Assembly (NCBI GenBank): GCA_964440915.1
Contig: CAYTTV010000049.1
Location: 1-23,654, forward strand
Direction: 5' to 3'
Source: CAMPJM01 sp964440915
GTDB taxonomy: Bacteria; Bacteroidota; Bacteroidia; Cytophagales; Cyclobacteriaceae
DNA: 23,654 nucleotides
Positions 8,026-15,872 of this stretch are shown one piece after another (the stretch's first letter is position 1; each line of letters begins with the position of its first letter). Made by a program: the position numbers and the translations under genes. The notes below the pieces were generated by a model. The model ran no database searches. It was not told the DNA's origin and saw only the letters and a program-made list of their open reading frames with translations.

Positions 8026-9040
8026 AACGTTCCTTTCGTTTTTGTAAATAGCCAAGGGTTAAACTCAACAACAAAGCGCAGCAAGCTGTAATAAGAATAA
8101 GCTTATTCACGCCTAATGATTCAAAACTGACAACAAAAAAAATCAGTGACAAATTAAATACTAATATCGTAGCCAAAGCTATTGGCTGTGGAAGTCCAAT
8201 TACTAGTAATTGATGATGAATATGATTTTTGTCGGGTGAAAAGGGAGAACAACCATTAAGGATACGAATGATAAACACCTTCAAAGTATCGAATATCGGG
8301 ATAAATAATATGGCCACTGCTACTGCTGGGGCATTAGCCGAAGTTTGTAACTCTATAAACTGAATAGCTAATACGGATACCACAAACCCGCCGACAAGGG
8401 AGCCTGTGTCGCCCATAAATATGGACGCCTTAAATATATTATAACGAAGAAAACCAAGCATGCTGCCGGCCAAACTAAACGCTACATATGCATAAGAAGA
8501 ACCAATATTATAAAAATAAATGCCAAAGATGACTGAGACTAACAGCAATATGGTTCCTGCCAAACCATCCATGCCGTCTATGAGATTGATTGCATTGGTG
8601 ATGCCTACAATTACTAAAAAAGTAAATGCGTAGCTAGTACCCAGATCTAACGTGTAAATACCGAAAAGACCATGAAAACTGGTGATCCGGATATCGGCCA
8701 TGAACAGGATAATGCCTGCGGCCAGAATTTGAACAAAGAATTTTTTGAAAACCGATACGGAGGTTACATCATCTTTTATCCCTACAAAGAACAGGATTAA
8801 GCAGCCAGCCATAAGATACTGGATCCCGCTGTCAAGCTGCCCAAAAATGGTAAGGGAAGACATAAACCCAGCAAAAATAGCCAAACCGCCTAACCGAGGA
8901 GTAGATGACAAATGGATGTTTCGCCCATTGGGAATGTCTAACAACTTTTTTGAATGGGCAACCTGTATGATAGACGGTATGGCAAAGATGGACAGTATAA
9001 ATGCCCAGGCAAATGATAATATTAGATTGTGCATGGCCAA
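8018..9040 (-). CDS. WecA/MraY-type undecaprenyl-phosphate sugar-1-phosphate transferase
   Basis: Members of this family transfer a UDP-activated amino-sugar phosphate, often GlcNAc-1-phosphate, to undecaprenyl phosphate at the inner membrane. This starts O-antigen-like or teichoic-type glycan synthesis. All family landmarks are present in 340 residues: DIPNGRNIHLSSTPRLGG (about 35-52), the DD pair in GIKDD (90-91), NLIDGMDGLAG (about 152-162), FMGDTGS (Asp211) and the cytosolic His motif DKNHIHH (about 270-276). About ten membrane helices surround these. The HIHH motif favours the WecA-like branch over MraY. It lies 58 nt after the Omp85 gene and overlaps the next gene by 8 nt. The sugar substrate cannot be read from sequence. 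Confidence 0.9.
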   Translation of the reverse strand: MAMHNLILSFAWAFILSIFAIPSIIQVAHSKKLLDIPNGRNIHLSSTPRLGGLAIFAGFMSSLTIFGQLDSGIQYLMAGCLILFFVGIKDDVTSVSVFKKFFVQILAAGIILFMADIRITSFHGLFGIYTLDLGTSYAFTFLVIVGITNAINLIDGMDGLAGTILLLVSVIFGIYFYNIGSSYAYVAFSLAGSMLGFLRYNIFKASIFMGDTGSLVGGFVVSVLAIQFIELQTSANAPAVAVAILFIPIFDTLKVFIIRILNGCSPFSPDKNHIHHQLLVIGLPQPIALATILVFNLSLIFFVVSFESLGVNKLILITACCALLLSLTLGYLQKRKERYA

Positions 9041-9098
9041 AGCCTATTATATGCCGCAAGATATTAGATATATAAATAATATCCTCATTAAAATCGCA

Positions 9099-10877
9099 TC
9101 AAAATCTGGTGATGTAACCAAAATGTACTTTTGAAAAATTAAGGTCGAAAGGTTGTGCGGAGGTACGGCCCAAAGCATACGCAAAAGTAAATGAGCCGGC
9201 ATTAGTGGAAAACGCAATTCCCCCACCTACCCCTGAAGGAAAATCCTTTGTGGAATTATTTGCCCCAAACTGACCATATCCTTGGTCATAAAATAAAAAC
9301 ATGTATGATTCACTATCCAAAAACAGCTGTCCTTCCAAAGTGCCAATACCATAATTAGCGGCATAGAATTCATTTTCAACAAAACCCCGTAAGCTATTGA
9401 GACCGCCTATCCGATACAGGTCATTTACCAACAACTTATCGCTCAATAAAATACCACCCTGAACCTTGGTCTTCAATACAAAACGCCTAGAAATTGGCAT
9501 ATAATGTTGTGCCTCTCCGTCAAACGCATATTGTACAAACGCCCTATTCTCACTCGCACCACCCGGTGCGATGGACTTCATCCGCTTGTTTCCTACAGCA
9601 CCCTGCACGTTGAAAGCCAAGCCCCGAGTAGGCATAACATGACTGTCGATACTGCGCCAATCATACCCAATCCCATATAGATTGAGGTCAAAATCGGCAT
9701 AGTCGCCCAAAGCATCGGTGTTTGCAGTAAACGGGGAGCCAATTACCCTGGCTACTTTAAAGTCACTAAAAAGCTTAACGCTGCTGTATTCACCCCATAA
9801 AACTGATGCCTCCAATGTGAAGTTTCGGTTCAGGAATAAAGTATCTTCTTTAAGTAAAAAAAACTTTGCTTCTGCATGCACTGGCGTACCGAATAAATTG
9901 GGGTGACCATATTGCATGTCCAGCATTTGAGAGCGTGCCTGAGGCCGTTGCCACTTTATCCCGATCCTTTTCCCAGTTCCGAACAAGTTTTGCAAAAGCA
10001 GGTCGAACTGTCCCGTAACCAACATCCCGCCTCCTGAAGCTTCGTTGGGAGAGAAACCTATCACACCATCTATATGATTGGATTTTACCTCAACAAGTGA
10101 TAAGTGGGTGGTCCCTTGCTTGAGCTGAAAAGAGGCATAAGGAGGAACTGTGGTGCGCAAGTAAGGTAATCTGCCCAACCTACTGCCCGCCTGGGCCACC
10201 TTCCTCTCATCAAAGGGTTGCCCAGGCCTTATCCTTAGGTAGCGGGAAAGAAACAGCGGTTTTGTTTTGCTATCGCCACTTACTTGAACAGTATCGAACG
10301 TGATATGCGGCCCTCTTTGGTAATGTAAGGCAGCGGAAATGGCTTCGTCCTGTACTACAACAGAATCGAGTCGCACTGACGCAAAAGGAAATCCATTGTT
10401 TTCCGAATAGGTAATAATGCTTTCCAGCAGTTTTGACACTGCCTTATATTCAAAAGGCTTTTGTTTGTAGAACCGTTCTCTATACCCTATATAAGACAAC
10501 GTCGCTTCATCGAGATTGCCAGGACGGAGGTTTGCCCAATAATACCTTTCTCCAATTTTTACAAAAACCTCGGCTGCTTGTCCCTGGATAACGGCTCGAT
10601 CGACGGAAGCGAGCAGATATCCATCATACTGTAGCGCTCCAACCAACTCTCTAGAAACCCGCTGTATGCCGAGCGAATCATATGCAAAGCGGGGAAGCTG
10701 ATAATGCCTGAGCACCTTATGATCTTCAGCAGAAGCTTTATAAGTAATTGCCATCCTATCTTGTCCTAGGAGAACTACAGGCATCAACAGGAGTATACAA
10801 AGTAAAGAATAATGGCGAGGCACAATTAGTAATGCATGTTCGTGTTTATTCCGACAAATACTATAGGGTTTTGACAT
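9099..10877 (-). CDS. Omp85/BamA-TamA-like outer-membrane protein
   Basis: Omp85 proteins insert or translocate proteins at the outer membrane through N-terminal POTRA domains and a 16-strand barrel. This 592-residue protein is shorter than a housekeeping BamA (about 800). Its signal region sits at about residues 22-39 (LLCILLLMPVVLLGQ), after a basic lead that may mean translation starts further downstream. Two or three POTRA-like units cover about 45-270. The barrel includes the conserved GGLNSLRGF segment (the L6 RGF motif) and ends in Phe. It is probably TamA-like or an accessory assembly factor. It heads a minus-strand series with the WecA-like gene. Its promoter region carries a long inverted repeat (10907-10942). 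Confidence 0.88.
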   Translation of the reverse strand: MSKPYSICRNKHEHALLIVPRHYSLLCILLLMPVVLLGQDRMAITYKASAEDHKVLRHYQLPRFAYDSLGIQRVSRELVGALQYDGYLLASVDRAVIQGQAAEVFVKIGERYYWANLRPGNLDEATLSYIGYRERFYKQKPFEYKAVSKLLESIITYSENNGFPFASVRLDSVVVQDEAISAALHYQRGPHITFDTVQVSGDSKTKPLFLSRYLRIRPGQPFDERKVAQAGSRLGRLPYLRTTVPPYASFQLKQGTTHLSLVEVKSNHIDGVIGFSPNEASGGGMLVTGQFDLLLQNLFGTGKRIGIKWQRPQARSQMLDMQYGHPNLFGTPVHAEAKFFLLKEDTLFLNRNFTLEASVLWGEYSSVKLFSDFKVARVIGSPFTANTDALGDYADFDLNLYGIGYDWRSIDSHVMPTRGLAFNVQGAVGNKRMKSIAPGGASENRAFVQYAFDGEAQHYMPISRRFVLKTKVQGGILLSDKLLVNDLYRIGGLNSLRGFVENEFYAANYGIGTLEGQLFLDSESYMFLFYDQGYGQFGANNSTKDFPSGVGGGIAFSTNAGSFTFAYALGRTSAQPFDLNFSKVHFGYITRF

Positions 10878-10899
10878 TAAAGATAATACTAGTCTATTT

Positions 10900-10942
10900 C
10901 AAAAATATCTATTGAGTTCCAAAAACAAATCACTCAATAGAT
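10900..10942 (-). promoter_or_regulatory. predicted Omp85 promoter bracketed by an 11-bp inverted repeat
   Basis: On the minus strand TTTG (10929-10926), an 18-nt spacer and TATTTTTG (10907-10900) match the Bacteroidota -33/-7 promoter, with a leader of about 17 nt to the Omp85 ATG. A perfect 11-bp inverted repeat, ATCTATTGAGT (10907-10917) and ACTCAATAGAT (10932-10942), brackets the -33 box, and its inner arm touches the -7 box. The 14-nt spacer is A-rich. Since the genes on either side diverge, this is more likely an operator than a terminator. Confidence 0.55.
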
Positions 10943-10997
10943 TTAATGTTGAATACATAACAAAAGTACAGTGATAATCTTAATTTTACATTTTACT

Positions 10998-11005
10998 TAC
11001 TTTTG
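10998..11005 (+). promoter_or_regulatory. -7 promoter box of the NlpE/META gene, possibly leaderless
   Basis: TACTTTTG matches TAnnTTTG exactly and ends only 5 nt before the ATG at 11011. If used, transcription would start at or next to the start codon, giving a leaderless mRNA. No good -33 TTTG is seen about 19 nt upstream, so the call is weak. Confidence 0.35.
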
Positions 11006-11010
11006 ATCAT

Positions 11011-11817
11011 ATGAAACAGTTCTCCTCGATTATAACATGCTGTATTCTGGCATTTCTATTCAGTTATTGTCAACCCAAGCAAAACACGAGTAAAACAGGT
11101 GCCGATATACCAGTCTCCACCGTTCCTGACATGCACAATGCCCAGACTTCACTGGATTGGGCTGGCACATACAAAGGCATAGTCCCATGTGCCGATTGCG
11201 AAGGAATTGAAACCACCATTATACTCTATGAGGACCAGAGTTATAGCATATCCAGAAGATACCTGCACAAAGAAGAGAGGACCTTTAAGGAAGAGGGAAC
11301 CTTTTTTTGGAATGAAGCAGGCAGCACCATTCAATTGTCGACTGATGATGGGCAATATTTTGTAGGAGAAAATACACTCTTTCATCTGGACGAGGAGGGC
11401 AATAGGATAACGGGTGATCTTGCGGAACACTATATGCTTAAAAAGGTAAATGGTGAGTCCCTTACTCCTTCAGCAATCACAGAGACATATTGGAAACTGG
11501 TAGTTATAGATGGCAAGCCTGTAGCAACTCCAGACGGCGGAAAAGAGGTTTATTTCACACTCTTTCCAGAAGAGAATAGCATTAGAGGATTTGCTGGATG
11601 CAATGGATTTGGTGGAGGTTACAACATGGAGGGCAACAATCAAATTGCCTTTTCTCAATTGTTCTCTACGAAAATGGCGTGCCCCAACCTGGACACGGAA
11701 AACGAGTTTATGAAAGCTTTAGAGGCAACAAGGAGCTTTAAAATCGAAAACAATGCGTTATGGCTCATCGACGCAAGCCAAAACCCTATTGCTAAGTTTG
11801 AAGCCTCCAATAAATAA
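11011..11817 (+). CDS. NlpE-like/META domain lipoprotein
   Basis: This is a predicted envelope lipoprotein combining an NlpE-type N-terminal domain (copper and envelope-stress sensing in enterobacteria) with a META/HslJ domain. The type II signal peptide ends FSYC (Cys20). The NlpE domain (about 48-145) begins WAGTYKGIVPCADCEGI, with the CxxC pair at Cys60 and Cys63. The META domain (about 155-265) carries GFAGCNGFGGGY and FSQLFSTKMACP, both typical. The same two-domain arrangement is common in Bacteroidota and is often annotated as a copper-resistance protein, though copper binding is not shown here. It diverges from the Omp85 gene and is followed after 11 nt by the GyrI-like gene, probably in one transcript. 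Confidence 0.88.
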   Translation: MKQFSSIITCCILAFLFSYCQPKQNTSKTGADIPVSTVPDMHNAQTSLDWAGTYKGIVPCADCEGIETTIILYEDQSYSISRRYLHKEERTFKEEGTFFWNEAGSTIQLSTDDGQYFVGENTLFHLDEEGNRITGDLAEHYMLKKVNGESLTPSAITETYWKLVVIDGKPVATPDGGKEVYFTLFPEENSIRGFAGCNGFGGGYNMEGNNQIAFSQLFSTKMACPNLDTENEFMKALEATRSFKIENNALWLIDASQNPIAKFEASNK

Positions 11818-11828
11818 TTCGACTTTCA

Positions 11829-12353
11829 ATGATGAAGAAAAGAACCATTTTGATCGTTATTGGAATCCTCGCCCTCATTTTGATCGGTATTTATGCCCTT
11901 TTGGGAGGCTTCCGATCGTTTGAAATTACACTATCTGAAAGAGGTGATTACCACCTCATAGGACATCATTATGCAGGAAAGTACGATAGCGATTCCTTAA
12001 AAACCCTTTTCTTTGAAGCAAAAAAACTTATATCAGAGGGGAAATTAGAAGGACATTTAACTATCGCACATTTTTATACAGCAGAGGAACAAGATTCCAT
12101 CAGTATTTTTGTAGGAGTAGTAGTACCTGTTAGCCCCGAGCACTCACCTGCGGGCATGGAGCAAAAGACCATCAAGGGAGGAAAAGTCATTCAGGCAACA
12201 ATCATGGCCCACTCAAGTGTTAGGCCACTTCGCACCACAGTAGACAAACGAATGGAAGCTTTTGCTACTGAAAGGAATATGCAACTTCGCCCCATTGTAC
12301 TCGAACATTACTTGTCTGAAAATGAGCTTCACATAGCGCGAATTGCGGAATAA
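11829..12353 (+). CDS. membrane-anchored GyrI-like domain protein
   Basis: The 174-residue protein has an N-terminal membrane helix (about residues 5-27, TILIVIGILALILIGIYALL). A single soluble domain follows, with the strand and helix pattern of GyrI/SOUL-like small-molecule-binding proteins (YHLIGHHYAGKYDS, then FVGVVVPV, then a C-terminal EHYL segment). The topology resembles the membrane-anchored GyrI-like domain of eukaryotic TEX264, but that is a comparison of layout only. There is no DNA-binding domain, so it is not an AraC-type regulator. The helix is not followed by a cleavage site, so it probably stays anchored. Ligand and role are unknown. It lies 11 nt after the NlpE/META gene. 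Confidence 0.65.
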   Translation: MMKKRTILIVIGILALILIGIYALLGGFRSFEITLSERGDYHLIGHHYAGKYDSDSLKTLFFEAKKLISEGKLEGHLTIAHFYTAEEQDSISIFVGVVVPVSPEHSPAGMEQKTIKGGKVIQATIMAHSSVRPLRTTVDKRMEAFATERNMQLRPIVLEHYLSENELHIARIAE

Positions 12354-12462
12354 ACTTATCTCAACAATTAACGAAAAAACCTTACATATCTGTTTTAGTG
12401 CCTTTCTTAGGGAAATTATATTCTACCGGAAAAGCCATATTTGCACAAACAGTGTGTAAAAA

Positions 12463-13134
12463 ATGTGTAAGAATAGTTTTTTATTTGTTTTAGGACTGTC
12501 GCTTTTCTCTACAGTTGCATTAGCTCAAAACGGCCTCAATAGCACCTATACTTGCGTGGTAATGCAAGAAAAAAATTACATAGGCGGGCTAGGGATAAAA
12601 GTAGGAGCACCCATGGGCATAACTTACAAGATGTATTTTCTAAAGCGCTTTGCTTTTGAAATGGCAGGAGGGTTTTCCAATACTTCTATCGCCGATGATT
12701 ATATCGAACAAAAGTACGATGAAATCCTGCTTACCAAATTTTCAACTCCAGAATCGCAAAACTATACTTACTTCATCCATAGCATAGAAGGATCTTATGC
12801 TGGACAGGCAAGGCTCATGATGCACCTGCCTATCCCAAGGGGCTTATCAGGAAGGGGTTTTGAGAATCTTGACTGGTACATTGGTGTTGGGGCAGAAATA
12901 AGGGTAATCGATATCAAATACCTCTATGAGTTCAAACAAGGCTTCAGCGAAGAATTGCGGAATTTCCGTCATAGGCTGATCGAATACGGTCCCGAATGGA
13001 TGTTCGGTTTTGAATATGCCTTTCGGGATATGCCACTCTCTGCCTTTGCAGAAATGGGCATGTTCTTCCGCATCAATGAAAGCGAACCATTCAATGCTGT
13101 ACAAGGGGGGCTGGGTGCAAGGTTTAACTTTTAA
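12463..13134 (+). CDS. small outer-membrane beta-barrel protein, function unknown
   Basis: The 223-residue product has a clear signal peptide (about 1-21, ending VALAQ). It has amphipathic beta strands throughout, Gly-rich turns such as GGLGIKVGAPMGITYKMYF, and a terminal Phe (GGLGARFNF) as expected of a barrel recognised by the Bam machinery. The strand pattern fits an eight-stranded OmpA/OmpX-like barrel. No catalytic or binding motif is seen. A -7-like CATATTTG (about 12439-12446) lies just upstream, so it probably has its own promoter; 109 nt separate it from the gene before. Confidence 0.7.
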   Translation: MCKNSFLFVLGLSLFSTVALAQNGLNSTYTCVVMQEKNYIGGLGIKVGAPMGITYKMYFLKRFAFEMAGGFSNTSIADDYIEQKYDEILLTKFSTPESQNYTYFIHSIEGSYAGQARLMMHLPIPRGLSGRGFENLDWYIGVGAEIRVIDIKYLYEFKQGFSEELRNFRHRLIEYGPEWMFGFEYAFRDMPLSAFAEMGMFFRINESEPFNAVQGGLGARFNF

Positions 13135-13440
13135 GTATACGTCGTCCACCACTGGTCTACTTCTTAGGAAAGATATTGAACTTATACCGCTGTTGAACTT
13201 CATCTCTGTATAATCAACAGGAAGGCAATTGCAATAATCATATTCAAATACATCTCAGAATATTTAATTTACTCACGGTTATAAAGGAACTGGAACGACG
13301 CCATAACATTATTCCTCATGCATCCCAATTTTAATTATATAGTTAGCAATATTATAAATATAATTACCGTCAATTTTTGAATTGATTCGTGTTTTCCCCT
13401 ACATTAGTTAGGAGTACTTAATTGCTTCATCTGACACAGC
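13135..13440. other. AT-rich intergenic region, no gene seen
   Basis: No convincing reading frame is found in these 306 nt. It contains a perfect 9-bp AT-only inverted repeat (TAATTATAT 13332-13340, ATATAATTA 13358-13366). Base composition changes visibly at about 13200, becoming more AT-rich, and stays so through the following gene. The predicted promoter of that gene lies at 13376-13407. Confidence 0.6.
13376..13407 (+). promoter_or_regulatory. predicted promoter of the AT-rich lipoprotein gene
   Basis: TTTG (13376-13379), a 20-nt spacer and TACATTAG (13400-13407, one base off TAnnTTTG) give a fair match to the Bacteroidota promoter. The leader to the ATG at 13441 would be about 27 nt. Confidence 0.35.
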
Positions 13441-14301
13441 ATGGTTTCTTTCGTAATATTTTATTTCCAGGTTTTATTGGATAATGTAAAGACATTGTCT
13501 CTGCTTTCTCTTATTCCCATGGTAATTTTTAGTTGCTCTCCCGCTGTTACTAGTCCCAGCGGTCAAAACACAGAGCCAAAAAGTACGATTAAAGCTGGGG
13601 GATCGATCTATGGAAGGGTGTTTGACGTAACCAATGATCATAATCCTGACAATAAGCTTAGAAAGATAAAGCTTTATGGCTCTAGTGGTCTTTTTGAAGT
13701 TTTAGATTCAATCGGATTGTATCATTTTAATAATATTCCCCCAGGGAATTATAACTTAGTAGTAGAGAGTTTTGGTAAGCAGAGGAAGATAGATTCAATA
13801 AGCAATATTGTTGTGGGAAAAGACTCCATCTCTTTTATACAAACCACTTTATATAATGAGGGAAATTTCATTAGCCAGTGGGATGGAAATAAGCTTCATA
13901 AAAAGAACATGGCCAATACTGGTAAGATCAAGGGGATATTTTCAATTGATAAATTTAAAGAACAAACTGCAGGCTACAGATTTAATCCGAAAAAAGAACT
14001 ACCAATAGTTTATTTTAGCAATAAAAACCTCGATTACTATTCACCAGAAAACGTGGATTCCCTTACTTATATGGTAGCTACGGATTCTTTAGGGAATTTT
14101 GAAATTGACAATGTAAAACCAGGCCTATATGCAGGATATACTTCTGTTGGAAATGCCTACTTTTCATTAATAATTAGGATTTTAGTTTTATCGGATTCTA
14201 CAGCTATCGTTGAGCTTAACCGGTTCCTTCCTAAAAAAACAATCCTAGAAAATTATCTTATTTCGAAACCATTTTCAAGATGGAACAATAAATACAATTA
14301 A
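13441..14301 (+). CDS. lipoprotein with carboxypeptidase-regulatory-like (Ig-like) repeats
   Basis: This is a predicted surface or periplasmic lipoprotein of 286 residues. The lipobox is MVIFSC (Cys32); the stretch before it is long for a signal peptide, so a TTG at 13477 may be the true start. Two beta-sandwich units of the CarboxypepD_reg type can be seen. The first is at about 52-125 (GGSIYGRVFDV, then IGLYHFNNIPPGNYNLVVE), the second at about 150-260 (ATDSLGNFEIDNVKPGLYAG). Such domains form stalks or plugs in Bacteroidota surface proteins. The function is unknown. The gene is more AT-rich than its neighbours, and a truncated T9SS sorting-domain fragment follows directly, which suggests a rearranged or acquired patch. 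Confidence 0.7.
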   Translation: MVSFVIFYFQVLLDNVKTLSLLSLIPMVIFSCSPAVTSPSGQNTEPKSTIKAGGSIYGRVFDVTNDHNPDNKLRKIKLYGSSGLFEVLDSIGLYHFNNIPPGNYNLVVESFGKQRKIDSISNIVVGKDSISFIQTTLYNEGNFISQWDGNKLHKKNMANTGKIKGIFSIDKFKEQTAGYRFNPKKELPIVYFSNKNLDYYSPENVDSLTYMVATDSLGNFEIDNVKPGLYAGYTSVGNAYFSLIIRILVLSDSTAIVELNRFLPKKTILENYLISKPFSRWNNKYN

Positions 14302-14306
14302 CTTAA

Positions 14307-14429
14307 CGCTTAAGCTATGAAAACAACAATGATCTAACTTTTGACTTAAGTTCTTATCGATCTGGTATTTATTTAATTCGGTTTACTACAAAAAAGCATA
14401 CTAAAGCAATAAGATTGGCAAAAGAATAA
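14307..14429 (+). pseudogene. orphan remnant of a T9SS type A sorting domain
   Basis: In a frame different from the preceding gene, a 40-codon stretch ends at TAA 14427-14429 and reads, in part, LTFDLSSYRSGIYLIRF and then TKAIRLAKE. This matches the end of the Por-secretion C-terminal sorting domain: the DLS..SGIYL.R strand pair followed by a Lys-rich last strand. There is no start codon in frame and a stop lies directly upstream (14304-14306), so it can only be the 3' end of a lost T9SS cargo gene. The terminator at 14458-14485 probably belonged to that gene. Confidence 0.65.
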
Positions 14430-14457
14430 GAAGCTAATAACGAAACAGATATATTAT

Positions 14458-14485
14458 AAAAGGCCAGTATATTGCTGGCCTTTTT
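14458..14485. terminator. bidirectional terminator
   Basis: Perfect 10-bp stem AAAAGGCCAG (14458-14467) and CTGGCCTTTT (14475-14484), with a 7-nt loop and T run. It serves the plus-strand transcript ending in the sorting-domain remnant. By symmetry (A run on the left) it also serves the minus-strand gene whose stop is at 14522. Confidence 0.9.
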
Positions 14486-14521
14486 AGTGAAAGAGTATTG
14501 GAATATAATTACCTCAAAAAA

Positions 14522-15568
14522 TCAACGGAATTTTTTGGCGAGAATTTCCATGAACTCACCTGCTTCTTCTCCTTCCATATTCCAATTGTATTTTCCGATG
14601 TAATTTTGGTGCAGGATCGCTTGAGCATCTTCCCAACTTACACATTGCTCTAGCTGCTCCAATGCCCTGTTATAGGTATCGTGGTCGCCTGAAAAAAGCT
14701 CCTTTACAAACATGAATTTTTGATTAAGGGTAATATATCTTTTGAGGTTGTCTATCTTCTGCTGGTGCAGCTCTGCGATAGTGGCCATGGGTTGTTTGGC
14801 CAATTGCTCATGTAAGGTCTTTTGCTCCTTATGGAATCGCTCATTAACGATCTTAATACCTTTCTTATCCATTGGCTGTTTCTCATTCTTTACCAATGGT
14901 CTATCAAAGTCTTCATCGGTATTTTCGTCTTCTGCATCTTGGAAGATCATATTTAAAGACAACGGCTGTATTTCGGAGAATTTCTGGAGATACTCATCCC
15001 AATCGATTTTGGGCAGGTCTATTTCTTCCATAATATCATTCAATATACCAAACCCTTCATCATTGAATACCTCCTCAATATCATCCTGCTTGAACCTGGT
15101 GATGAGATGATCTAAAAGGGTGTTGTTGACTTTAATGTATTTGCGCATATCTCGCAGGTTGTCTATCGATATGCGGCTTCGCTCAGGATGATTGATCTCC
15201 TTGCTATAGAACACATAAGGTGCAAAAACCAAGAAAATCGTATCTGTAACAGACTTCTTCAGCAGTGGCTCAAAATGACTTCTCTTGATGGTGATATTAT
15301 TAGAGAGCACATTCATAAAATTCTCCAACGCCTTTTTCACCTCCTCGGAATCATAGTTAAAATACGGACTTCTGAATTTGCTCGTTTCCTTGTTCCACTT
15401 TTCAAAAAGATTTTTGATAATCAAAAGGTTGACTTGTTGCAGATTGGTAAGCGAAAGGACCTGCTTCCCATTGATGCTATCTTCCATTCCAAAAAAATTG
15501 TTCGCTACCTTTTTGGTATATGCCACACTATACACTTCTATGGCAGAATAATTAAGTTTACTGTCCAT
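14522..15568 (-). CDS. conserved-looking cytosolic protein, function unknown
   Basis: I do not recognise this 348-residue protein. It has no signal peptide or membrane segment and is largely helical. There is an acidic central stretch (about 205-220, DAEDENTDEDFD) and then a likely coiled coil (about 228-290) rich in Lys, Glu and Gln. The C-terminal part (about 290-348) contains paired aromatic residues (YNRALEQLEQCVSWEDAQ, YNWNMEGEEAGEF). The layout suggests a scaffold or interaction protein rather than an enzyme. It is divergent from porZ across 333 nt and transcribed alone. A weak -7-like box (TAGATTTA, plus-strand 15579-15586) lies just before the ATG. Confidence 0.75.
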   Translation of the reverse strand: MDSKLNYSAIEVYSVAYTKKVANNFFGMEDSINGKQVLSLTNLQQVNLLIIKNLFEKWNKETSKFRSPYFNYDSEEVKKALENFMNVLSNNITIKRSHFEPLLKKSVTDTIFLVFAPYVFYSKEINHPERSRISIDNLRDMRKYIKVNNTLLDHLITRFKQDDIEEVFNDEGFGILNDIMEEIDLPKIDWDEYLQKFSEIQPLSLNMIFQDAEDENTDEDFDRPLVKNEKQPMDKKGIKIVNERFHKEQKTLHEQLAKQPMATIAELHQQKIDNLKRYITLNQKFMFVKELFSGDHDTYNRALEQLEQCVSWEDAQAILHQNYIGKYNWNMEGEEAGEFMEILAKKFR

Positions 15569-15600
15569 GCTACTATTCTAAATCTAGATATCGTCTTTTA

Positions 15601-15624
15601 AGCAGGAGCATATTGCTCAATGCT
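15601..15624. repeat. imperfect palindrome in the divergent spacer
   Basis: AGCA-g-GAGCA-TAT-TGCTC-aa-TGCT: nine complementary pairs around a 3-nt centre, with small asymmetric bulges. It lies 33 nt before the start of the unknown minus-strand gene, so it may be an operator of that gene. Confidence 0.4.
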
Positions 15625-15864
15625 TATTATACTGTATTTAATTTTTTATGTTTATGTAATAATGGAATTGGTCACTAGAATACAGGCGACAAAGTAGAAA
15701 TAAAAAAAGAAAAGAAAAAGAGCCCTCAGAAATATATAGACCATTGCCTAGGAATCATGTTAGGCCAACTCTGCCAACTCGAAAGTATCGTATCATCCTG
15801 TTTAATTCAAATACAAGCATTCAATTAAAAACCTGCATTCCATATTCTTTTCCTTAAGTCTTGT

Positions 15865-15872
15865 TATTTTTG
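15865..15872 (+). promoter_or_regulatory. -7 promoter box of porZ-recO
   Basis: TATTTTTG is a perfect TAnnTTTG match 29 nt before the porZ ATG, giving a leader of about 22-24 nt. The -33 element is not clear. Confidence 0.45.

Noticed and set aside
12847..13213. Open frames on both strands across the end of the barrel gene
   Set aside because: They overlap the well-supported signal-peptide barrel gene and show no motif; the part past 13134 is too short to support.
13332..13366. Perfect 9-bp inverted repeat in the AT-rich spacer
   Set aside because: Arms are A/T only in very AT-rich DNA, so a chance match is likely; mentioned only within the spacer entry.
15694..15720. A/G-only tract before porZ as a functional element
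   Set aside because: Simple sequence with no pairing or motif; possible triplex DNA but nothing in the sequence supports a role.
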